Shown in pieces: positions 1-5,532 of a stretch of DNA of 9,042 bases. Source of the stretch: Candidatus Sulfopaludibacter sp. SbA3 (GTDB lineage Bacteria; Acidobacteriota; Terriglobia; Bryobacterales; Bryobacteraceae). The notes below the pieces were generated by a model. It did no database searches, had not been told where the DNA came from, and saw only the letters and a program-made list of their open reading frames with translations. The position numbers and the translations under genes are program-made. Each line of letters opens with the position of its first letter. Within the stretch, counting starts at the first letter, position 1. The stretch lies in assembly GCA_945900935.1 (NCBI GenBank), contig CAMDKT010000209.1, positions 1 to 9,042 on the forward strand, read 5' to 3'.

Positions 1-146
1 CCAAACGGGTACGAAGCGCCGACTCTTTCTGGTCGGTTCAGTTTGCACGAAGCTCCAGCGATCTTATCGGCGAATTCGATTACTTCTTTAGAATACTCTA
101 AGATTCCGCGCCTCGCCACAAGGATCGGGTAACAATAGAAAGAACG
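1..146 (+). promoter_or_regulatory. Upstream region of the aldo/keto reductase with weak promoter candidate
   Basis: No gene is visible in these 146 nt. A -10-like hexamer TAGAAT (89-94, five of six matches to TATAAT) lies about 50 nt before the start codon. The best -35-like element is TTATCG (64-69), a poor match at a wide 19-nt spacing. The -10 candidate is embedded in a small inverted repeat, TTAGA-ATAC-TCTAA (88-101), which could be an operator or chance. The ribosome-binding site is only a purine-rich AGAAAGA (136-142), without a clear GGAGG core. Acidobacterial promoters are poorly defined, so this call is tentative. Confidence 0.2.
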
Positions 147-1088
147 ATGGAACTAAGAACTCTCGGTAATAGCGACCTCAAAATAACCCCGCTCGGCGTT
201 GGCGCGTGGGCCATGGGCGGCGGCGGTTGGGCGTTCGGCTGGGGCCCGCAGGACGACGACGCTTCCGTCGCGGCCGTCCACGCCGCCCTCGACGAAGGCT
301 GGAATTGGATCGATACCGCCGCCGTCTACGGGCTCGGCCACGCTGAAATCGTCGTCGGCAAGGCCGTCAAGGAACGGACCGCCAAGCCGTACGTTTTCAC
401 CAAATGCGCCCGCGTTTGGGACGAAAACCGCCAAATCGGGAAGCGCTTGAAAGCCGCTTCGGTCAAAAAGGAGTGCGAGGACAGCCTCCGCCGCCTCGCG
501 ATGGATACGATTGATCTCTATCAGATCCATTGGCCGGAGCCGGACGAAGACATTGAAGAAGCCTGGACGGCGTTGGCCGAATTGAAAGCCGAGGGCAAAG
601 TCCGCTGGATCGGCGTCTCGAACTTTAACCGCGCCCAACTGGAGCGCATCGCGCCCATCGCGCCCATAACGTCGTTGCAGCCGCCGTATAGCCTGGTTTC
701 CCCGGAAATCGAAGCTGAGTTACTCCCCTATTGCGGCGCTAATACCATCGGCACGCTGGTGTACTCGCCGATGAAATCCGGGTTACTCAGCGGTGCCATG
801 ACGCGCGAACGCATCGCGGCCATGCCCGCCGATGATTTCCGTCAGCGCACGCCTAATTTTCAGGAACCGCTATTGACGAAAAACCTGGCGCTGGTGGAGC
901 GCTTACGGGCCATCGGCGCGCGTCACGACCGAACGCCGGGCGAAGTGGCCATCGCCTGGACGCTGCGACGCCCAGAAGTAACGGCGGCCATTGTCGGCCT
1001 TCGCTCCCCGGCGCAATTGGAAGGGGTGAATGGCGCGGCGACATTCCGGCTGAGTCCGGAAGAACTGGCCGAAATCGAAGCCGCGTAG
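147..1088 (+). CDS. Aldo/keto reductase (IolS/YajO-like, AKR superfamily)
   Basis: A complete 313-aa cytosolic NADPH-dependent oxidoreductase of the (alpha/beta)8-barrel aldo/keto reductase superfamily. The catalytic tetrad can be read directly: Asp56 in WIDTAAVYG, Tyr61 in the same motif, Lys86 in FTKCAR and His128 in QIHWPEP. GVSNF at 156-160 is the family signature strand before the nucleotide-binding half. The C-terminal GEVAIAWTL (265-273) and AAIVGLRSP (280-288) segments match the cofactor-binding end. Length is normal for the family. The ATG at 147 is chosen because MELRTLGNSDLKITPLGVG is the usual start of this subfamily. The product follows no recognisable operon: it converges with the next gene and stands alone. 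Substrate cannot be predicted; sugar-derived or general aldehydes and ketones are typical for relatives. Its codons end mainly in C. A perfect 9-bp tandem duplication (648-665) encodes IAPIAP at residues 168-173. Confidence 0.93.
   Translation: MELRTLGNSDLKITPLGVGAWAMGGGGWAFGWGPQDDDASVAAVHAALDEGWNWIDTAAVYGLGHAEIVVGKAVKERTAKPYVFTKCARVWDENRQIGKRLKAASVKKECEDSLRRLAMDTIDLYQIHWPEPDEDIEEAWTALAELKAEGKVRWIGVSNFNRAQLERIAPIAPITSLQPPYSLVSPEIEAELLPYCGANTIGTLVYSPMKSGLLSGAMTRERIAAMPADDFRQRTPNFQEPLLTKNLALVERLRAIGARHDRTPGEVAIAWTLRRPEVTAAIVGLRSPAQLEGVNGAATFRLSPEELAEIEAA
648..665 (+). repeat. 9-bp perfect tandem duplication inside the aldo/keto reductase gene
   Basis: ATCGCGCCC occurs twice head to tail and stays in frame, giving the protein sequence IAPIAP just before the TSLQPPYS segment. 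The duplication adds three residues to a loop and does not disturb the reading frame. It may be a replication-slippage product or an ordinary sequence coincidence. Confidence 0.5.
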
Positions 1089-1094
1089 CGCCCC

Positions 1095-1121
1095 GCACGG
1101 CACTGCGGAACTTCGCCGTGC
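1095..1121. terminator. Hairpin in convergent gap, probable bidirectional terminator
   Basis: The 33-nt gap between two convergent stop codons contains a perfect 7-bp inverted repeat, GCACGGC (1095-1101) and GCCGTGC (1115-1121), with a 13-nt loop that can itself pair partly as GCG/CGC. Its position directly after both stop codons is what one expects of a shared terminator. No run of T follows on either strand, so it may need a factor or only protect 3' ends. Confidence 0.5.
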
Positions 1122-2174
1122 CTAACCCACCCGCACCTGTCGCCCCGTCACCGCCGCCTCGTGCGCGGCGATCGTGACCTCATTCACCTTCCAGACATCC
1201 GGCAACGGCATGTCATTCGGCTTCCCGTTAAATGCCGCCTCCAGAAACTCGACGAAGATTTCCCGCGTCGGCGGCAGTTCCTTCACAACTTCCAGCTTTC
1301 CGCCTTGCCGCAACAACGTCAGCCCCGTAGCCGCCATATATTCAATTACGCCTTTTGACCCCGCTATCCGAACGCGGTCGTCCCCATGCGTCGGCGCGGT
1401 TTCGGCGCGGTAGTAATCCATGTGGAGCGACGCCGTTCCGCCATTGTCCAGCTTCAAAATGGTCGTCGTCGTGTTCTCCATCTGTCCAATTCCGGGCGGC
1501 GCGGAGACTTGCGATTGATAGGAAAACACTTCGGTGAAATCGCGCCCGGAAGTCCATCGCATCAAGTCGAACATGTGAATTCCAATCCACAGAATGGTGC
1601 TGCCGTACGACGCCCGATCCTTCATCCAAACCGGTCGAACGCCCGCTTTATACGACTTTTGCGAACTGATCATGCCGACGTCGCCAACCGCCCCTTCCTT
1701 CACCAACTGCCGCATCGCCAGGTATGGCGGCGCATACCGCATCGGCAGCAGCAGCCAGATCGGTTTGCCCGAAGCCGTCACCGCCTTCCTGACCCGTTCA
1801 AATTCCGCGCGGGTCAACGCCAGCGGTTTCTCGGCAATCAGCGGCAGCCCGCGTTCGGCCGCCGCAATCACACTCGCCGCGCGGTCCCCATTCGACGTAC
1901 AGACGCCCACAAGGTCCAACTTTTCAGCATCCAACATGCGCCGGTAATCGGAATAAAACGCGGCTTTCGCCGCCACTGGCCGTTTGCGAATCTTCGCCAA
2001 TTCCGCCGGATCGCTTTCGGCCACCGCCACTAACTCGACGTCCGGAATGCGCGGTAACGGCGTCAAAATCTCACCCGCGTGGCCCAGCACGCCAACCATT
2101 CCCAACCGCAACTTCCGCGGTAACTTTATTGCCGCCGCCGAAGCCAGCAGCGCTCTGCGCGTGATGAATTCCAT
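1122..2174 (-). CDS. Gfo/Idh/MocA family oxidoreductase with short Tat-like N-terminus
   Basis: A 350-aa NAD(P)-dependent oxidoreductase of the Gfo/Idh/MocA family, whose members mostly oxidise or reduce sugars, inositols and their derivatives. The N-terminal Rossmann strand and glycine loop are at about residues 22-34 (LRLGMVGVLGHAG). The family signature EKP with its catalytic-type lysine is at 115-117 (LIAEKPLAL). A GIHMFDLMRW segment (198-207) supplies the conserved His and Asp of the second domain. The start at 2174 is preferred over an in-frame start at 2261, which would lie inside argG and add an unrelated basic stretch. The N-terminus MEFITRRALLASAAAIK has twin arginines and a very short hydrophobic run but no cleavage site. 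Only 10 nt separate it from the argG stop, so it is probably cotranscribed and translationally coupled; a purine-rich AAGGAAGAG sits in the end of argG, rather far from the ATG. Substrate unknown. Confidence 0.9.
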   Translation of the reverse strand: MEFITRRALLASAAAIKLPRKLRLGMVGVLGHAGEILTPLPRIPDVELVAVAESDPAELAKIRKRPVAAKAAFYSDYRRMLDAEKLDLVGVCTSNGDRAASVIAAAERGLPLIAEKPLALTRAEFERVRKAVTASGKPIWLLLPMRYAPPYLAMRQLVKEGAVGDVGMISSQKSYKAGVRPVWMKDRASYGSTILWIGIHMFDLMRWTSGRDFTEVFSYQSQVSAPPGIGQMENTTTTILKLDNGGTASLHMDYYRAETAPTHGDDRVRIAGSKGVIEYMAATGLTLLRQGGKLEVVKELPPTREIFVEFLEAAFNGKPNDMPLPDVWKVNEVTIAAHEAAVTGRQVRVG

Positions 2175-2184
2175 ACAGGCATTA

Positions 2185-3525
2185 TTACTCTTCCTTCTTC
2201 GGCTCGTCCAGCAACCGCAGCCCTTCAAACGTCGATGCCGAGAGCAGCCCCGCCGCTGCATACACGAACAGCTTCTTTCGGCTGTCTGTGATATCCAGAT
2301 TGCGCATCGTCAACTGCCCGATCCTGTCTTGCGGCGTGAATTCGCCCTTGCCCGATTCCATGGTCAACCGTTCGGGCGCATAGGTCAGGTTGGCCGATTC
2401 GGTGTCGAGAATGGAATAGTCATTGCCGCGCCGCAACTCGAGCGTCACGGTCCCGGTGACGGCCTTGGCCACCCATCGTTGCAGGGTCTCACGCAGCATC
2501 ATCGATTGCGGATCGAACCAGCGGCCCTCGTACAACAAGCGGCCCAAACGGCGGCCCAGCGTGTGGTACTGCTCCAGCGTGCCTTCGTTGTGAATGCCCG
2601 ACAGCAGCCGCTCATACGCAATGTAGAACAGCGCCATCGCCGGCGCTTCGTAAATCCCGCGGGACTTCGCTTCAATAATGCGGTTCTCAATCTGATCGGA
2701 CATGCCCAGCCCGTGACGCCCGCCAATCACATTGGCTTCCAGCACCAGCGCCACATCGTCGCTGAAAGATTTGCCGTTCAACGCTACCGGACGGCCTTCG
2801 TCAAAGGTGACCGAAACGGTCTCCGCCGCCACCGGACAATCGTCGCGCCAGAAGGGCACGCCCATGATGGGCTCGACGATCTTGATGCCGTTCTTCAGAA
2901 ACTCCAGATCCTTGGCTTCATGGGTCGCGCCCCAGATGTTGGAGTCCGTCGAATAGGCCTTCTCCTTGGACATTTTGTAGCCCAGGCCCGCCTTTTCCAA
3001 CAACTCACTCATCTCCTTGCGGCCGCCGAGTTCGTTGATGAAGTCCTGATCGAGCCAGGGCTTGTAGATCTCCAGCTCCGGATTCACCATCAGCCCGTAG
3101 CGGTAGAAGCGTTCAATATCATTGCCCTTGTAAGTGGAGCCGTCCCCCCAGATGTTGACGCCGTCTTCCTTCATCGCGCCGACGAGCATTGTGCCGGTGA
3201 CGGCCCTCCCGATGGGTGTGGTGTTGAAATAGGCGACGCCGGCGGTGGTGATGTGGAAAGCGCCGCATTGGAGCGCGGCGATCCCCTCCCGGACGAGTTG
3301 CGTGCGGCAGTCAATCAGCCGGGCGACTTCGGCACCGTAGCCGAGAGCCTTGCGCGGGATCTCATCGTAGTCGGCTTCGTCCGGCTGGCCGAGATTTGCG
3401 GTGTAGCAATAGGGAATGGCGCCTTTCTGCCGCATCCAGTAAATGGCGGCGCTTGTATCCAGGCCGCCGGAAAATGCAATGCCGACGTTCTTGCCGGCAG
3501 GAAGTGATTGGAGAATGCTACCCAT
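2185..3525 (-). CDS. argG: Argininosuccinate synthase
   Basis: A 446-aa cytosolic enzyme joining citrulline and aspartate with ATP to make argininosuccinate, the penultimate step of arginine biosynthesis. It closely resembles the long E. coli-type ArgG (447 aa there, from memory). The ATP-pyrophosphatase loop AFSGGLDTSA is at residues 17-26, GDGSTYKGND at 127-136, YSTDSN at 191-196 and IGGRHGLGMSDQIENR at 267-282. All are intact, so the gene should be functional. The ATG at 3525 is chosen because the protein then starts MGSILQSLPAGKNVGIAFSGG, aligning with E. coli ArgG; an upstream in-frame start at 3612 would add 29 residues without similarity. An AGTAGG ribosome-binding candidate lies 9 nt before this ATG, inside an imperfect palindrome. 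No other arg genes are present. Its silent sites change from C-rich in the 5' third to G-rich in the 3' part. Confidence 0.97.
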   Translation of the reverse strand: MGSILQSLPAGKNVGIAFSGGLDTSAAIYWMRQKGAIPYCYTANLGQPDEADYDEIPRKALGYGAEVARLIDCRTQLVREGIAALQCGAFHITTAGVAYFNTTPIGRAVTGTMLVGAMKEDGVNIWGDGSTYKGNDIERFYRYGLMVNPELEIYKPWLDQDFINELGGRKEMSELLEKAGLGYKMSKEKAYSTDSNIWGATHEAKDLEFLKNGIKIVEPIMGVPFWRDDCPVAAETVSVTFDEGRPVALNGKSFSDDVALVLEANVIGGRHGLGMSDQIENRIIEAKSRGIYEAPAMALFYIAYERLLSGIHNEGTLEQYHTLGRRLGRLLYEGRWFDPQSMMLRETLQRWVAKAVTGTVTLELRRGNDYSILDTESANLTYAPERLTMESGKGEFTPQDRIGQLTMRNLDITDSRKKLFVYAAAGLLSASTFEGLRLLDEPKKEE

Positions 3526-3531
3526 CTTGAT

Positions 3532-3547
3532 GTACCTACTAGGGTAC
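3532..3547. promoter_or_regulatory. Imperfect palindrome over the argG ribosome-binding site
   Basis: GTACCTACTAGGGTAC has arms GTACC (3532-3536) and GGTAC (3543-3547) with a 6-nt centre; CCTA/TAGG can also pair around a single central base. On the minus strand it includes the AGTAGG Shine-Dalgarno candidate of argG and ends 6 nt before the start codon. Pairing would hide the ribosome-binding site, so it could act as a translational control element or a repressor operator. The stem is short and the role is an inference. Confidence 0.3.
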
Positions 3548-3620
3548 GAGAAAACTGCTTTCGGAATACAGTGCCCGAGTAAAGATTGGGCTGATGGCGC
3601 GTGGAGCGGCACTGGCGGAC

Positions 3621-3646
3621 CGCGAATCCCGCTTACGGATTCCGCG
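3621..3646. promoter_or_regulatory. Inverted repeat in argG upstream region (9-bp stem, 7-nt loop)
   Basis: CGCGAATCC (3621-3629) pairs with GGATTCCGCG (3637-3646) with a single bulged C, leaving the loop CGCTTAC. It lies about 100 nt upstream of the argG start. No T-run follows on either strand, so it is not a typical intrinsic terminator. It could be part of a structured argG leader, a protein-binding operator, or chance. Confidence 0.35.
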
Positions 3647-3664
3647 TCGGCGTCTGGCCAACAT

Positions 3665-3695
3665 TGGGTTCAAATCGGATCGGCAGATTTACCCA
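3665..3695. promoter_or_regulatory. Inverted repeat in argG upstream region (10-bp stem with 2-nt bulge)
   Basis: TGGGT (3665-3669) pairs with ACCCA (3691-3695), and AAATC (3672-3676) pairs with GATTT (3686-3690). The only interruption is a 2-nt bulge (3670-3671); the loop is 9 nt (3677-3685). It lies 18 nt from the neighbouring hairpin at 3621-3646, making a tandem pair. Whether it is transcribed is unknown because no promoter could be fixed. Transcribed toward argG it would be in the leader; toward the CRTAC1-type gene it would be about 137 nt before the start. Confidence 0.35.
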
Positions 3696-3831
3696 TTGCG
3701 CCCGCGGCCCGGAGGTCAACGGCGGGATAATCGTGATGCACGCCGGTTAGCTGGGGCTATTTGCGGGTGGGCGAGGACAAGTTCACAGGGAGGATGCCGC
3801 GATTGCCGTGACGATGGCACAATAGGGAGCA

Positions 3832-5532
3832 ATGCCGGTTTCGCGCCGTTCGCTGATTCGTTCGCTGTGCCGCACGGGGGCGGTGTTTTCGTTCGATCAA
3901 CTGATTCGCGGGCAGGGCGTGGGCGTGTCGTTTGTGAACGTCGCGCGCGAGGCGGGATTGAATGCGAAGACGATTTACGGAAGCGAGAACCGTAACAAAT
4001 ATTTGATTGAGACGACGGGTTGCGGCGCGGCGTTTTTTGATTATGACCACGATGGCTGGCTGGATATTTTTTTGGTGAATGGCAGCCGGTTTGAGACGAA
4101 GTTTGCGGTGACTCCCGTGAGCCGGTTGTTTAAGAACAATCGGGATGGCACGTTCACCGACGTGACAATCGCGGCGGGAATTGCGCGAACGGGTTGGGGG
4201 AGCGGATGCTGCGTGGGCGATTTTGACAATGACGGGTTCGATGATTTGTTTGTCAGCTATTGGGGCGACTGCTCGCTTTGGAAGAATTTGGGGAAGGGGA
4301 AGTTCGTGGATGTGGCGGCGAAAGCGGGGGTGACGACGCGGACGAAAGGGGGGCTTCGGCGGCACAACACGGGCTGCGCGTTTGTGGATACAAACAGGGA
4401 CGGGCATTTGGATTTGTTTGTCGCGAACTATATCGATTTCGATCCGAAGACCGCGCCATTGCCGGAATCGGGGCCGTGTAAATATAAGGGGCTGCTAGTG
4501 GCCTGCGGGCCGCCGGGATTGCAGGGCGGGAAGAATATTCTGTTTCGGAATAATGGGAATGGCACGTTCACGGATGTGTCGGAAGCGTCCGGAATACTAA
4601 AGACTGAGGGCACGTATGGGCTGGGCGTGATCGTCTCCGACTTCGACAACGATGGGTGGCCCGACATCTATGTGGCTAATGATTCAACTTCCTCCGCGCT
4701 GTATAAAAACAATCACGACGGGACGTTCAGCGAGATTGCGATTGAGTCCGGAGTGGCGTTTTCGGCGGATGGAAAGCCGCAGGCGGGGATGGGCGTTGGC
4801 GTGGCTGACTACAATTGCGACGGCAACTTTGACATTGTGAAGACAAACTTCGCGGGGGACACGTCGAGTTTGTATCGCGGCGCGGGCGGCGGCGTTTTCG
4901 AGGATCAGACGTTCCAATCGGGGCTGGGCCGGGTGACGCGGTTCCTGGGCTGGGGCGCATCGTTCATGGACTTCGACAACGATGGCTGGGCGGACATTAT
5001 GCTGTGCAATGGACACGTGTATCCGGAGGTGGGAGAGTCCGCGGCGGAGTCCGGTTACCGGCAGCGAAAGGTGGCGTATCGAAATTTGGGCAATGGGCGA
5101 TTTGTTGAGGTTTCCGAGGAGTTAGGGGCGGGCGTTATGGAAAAGGTGACGGGGCGCGGGATGGCCGTGGGGGATTTTGACAACGACGGCGATTTGGATT
5201 TGCTGGTGAATTGCATCAATGATGTGCCGCAGTTGTTGCGGTGCGATTCGACGTTGAAGAATAACTGGCTGCAGGTGAAGACGGTCGGTGTGAAGTCGAA
5301 TCGTACAGGGATTGGGGCGCGTGTTTATTGCAAGACGGGCGACCACCGGCAGATGGACGAAGTGCGGAGCGGCGGCAGTTATTTATCGCAGAGCGATTTG
5401 CGGGTGCATTTTGGATTGGGCGCGGCTTCCGAGGCTGATTTGGAGATACGATGGCCGAGCGGAGTTGTCGATATACATTTACAGGTGAAGGCGAATCAAG
5501 TGCTTATCGCTGTGGAAGGGAAGGGGTCATAG
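3832..5532 (+). CDS. CRTAC1-type protein: seven VCBS/FG-GAP repeats plus ASPIC/UnbV domain
   Basis: A 566-aa protein of the CRTAC1/ASPIC-UnbV family, usually exported and thought to form a calcium-stabilised beta-propeller; its molecular role in bacteria is not established. Seven DxDxDG-like calcium loops mark the blades, beginning at residues 70, 130, 186, 270, 326, 380 and 448. The third and fifth have Asn in the second acidic position. Between loops three and four is the cysteine-bearing insertion CKYKGLLVACGPPGLQG (216-232), characteristic of this family. The ASPIC/UnbV domain covers about 477-562 and contains GIGARV, SGGSYLSQSD and HFGLG. The N-terminus MPVSRRSLIRSLCR resembles a twin-arginine signal, but the hydrophobic core is interrupted by Arg14 and no AxA cleavage site is evident. 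ATG 3832 is preceded by AGGGAG (3824-3829), close but usable. The 3' end overlaps the convergent TPR gene by 29 bp. Neighbouring receptor and TPR genes suggest an envelope role. Confidence 0.92.
   Translation: MPVSRRSLIRSLCRTGAVFSFDQLIRGQGVGVSFVNVAREAGLNAKTIYGSENRNKYLIETTGCGAAFFDYDHDGWLDIFLVNGSRFETKFAVTPVSRLFKNNRDGTFTDVTIAAGIARTGWGSGCCVGDFDNDGFDDLFVSYWGDCSLWKNLGKGKFVDVAAKAGVTTRTKGGLRRHNTGCAFVDTNRDGHLDLFVANYIDFDPKTAPLPESGPCKYKGLLVACGPPGLQGGKNILFRNNGNGTFTDVSEASGILKTEGTYGLGVIVSDFDNDGWPDIYVANDSTSSALYKNNHDGTFSEIAIESGVAFSADGKPQAGMGVGVADYNCDGNFDIVKTNFAGDTSSLYRGAGGGVFEDQTFQSGLGRVTRFLGWGASFMDFDNDGWADIMLCNGHVYPEVGESAAESGYRQRKVAYRNLGNGRFVEVSEELGAGVMEKVTGRGMAVGDFDNDGDLDLLVNCINDVPQLLRCDSTLKNNWLQVKTVGVKSNRTGIGARVYCKTGDHRQMDEVRSGGSYLSQSDLRVHFGLGAASEADLEIRWPSGVVDIHLQVKANQVLIAVEGKGS

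Larger units (their letters stand above)
3526..3831. other. 306-nt divergent intergenic region between argG and the CRTAC1-type gene
   Basis: No gene is supported here; open frames crossing it are shadows without family features. It must hold the start signals of both flanking genes. I see no convincing sigma-70 pair. On the minus strand TTGACC (complement of 3714-3719) could be a -35 for argG but lacks a matching -10. On the plus strand GATAAT (3726-3731) resembles a -10 but has no -35. The region carries three inverted repeats, listed separately, spaced over 3532-3695 and all on the argG side. No arginine-repressor-type box was recognised. Confidence 0.6.

Noticed and set aside
2175..2261. 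Longer Gfo/Idh/MocA reading frame starting at 2261
   Set aside because: It would lie inside the 3' end of argG and adds an Arg/Cys-rich stretch typical of shadow translation. The start at 2174 gives a Tat-like family N-terminus.
1984..3507. 507-codon open frame on the + strand opposite argG
   Set aside because: It is antisense to well-supported argG and oxidoreductase codons, has His/Arg/Gln-rich sequence without any family motif, and arises from the lack of stops in GC-rich DNA.
3526..3612. N-terminal 29-residue extension of ArgG from an in-frame start at 3612
   Set aside because: The extra residues have no resemblance to ArgG proteins. The start at 3525 gives the family-typical N-terminus and has an AGTAGG ribosome-binding candidate.
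3726..3731. GATAAT as a -10 box for the CRTAC1-type gene
   Set aside because: No -35-like element at 15-19 nt spacing, and a hexamer match alone is expected by chance.
4383..4391. TGTGGATAC, one mismatch from a reverse-strand DnaA box, considered because of the nearby skew flip
   Set aside because: A single near-match inside propeller coding sequence, with no cluster, AT-rich unwinding region or origin-linked genes.
4219..5187. Recurring nucleotide strings such as GACTTCGACAACGATGG (around 4638 and 4971)
   Set aside because: These are the codons of the DFDNDGW calcium loops, so they reflect protein repeats and not a separate DNA repeat family.
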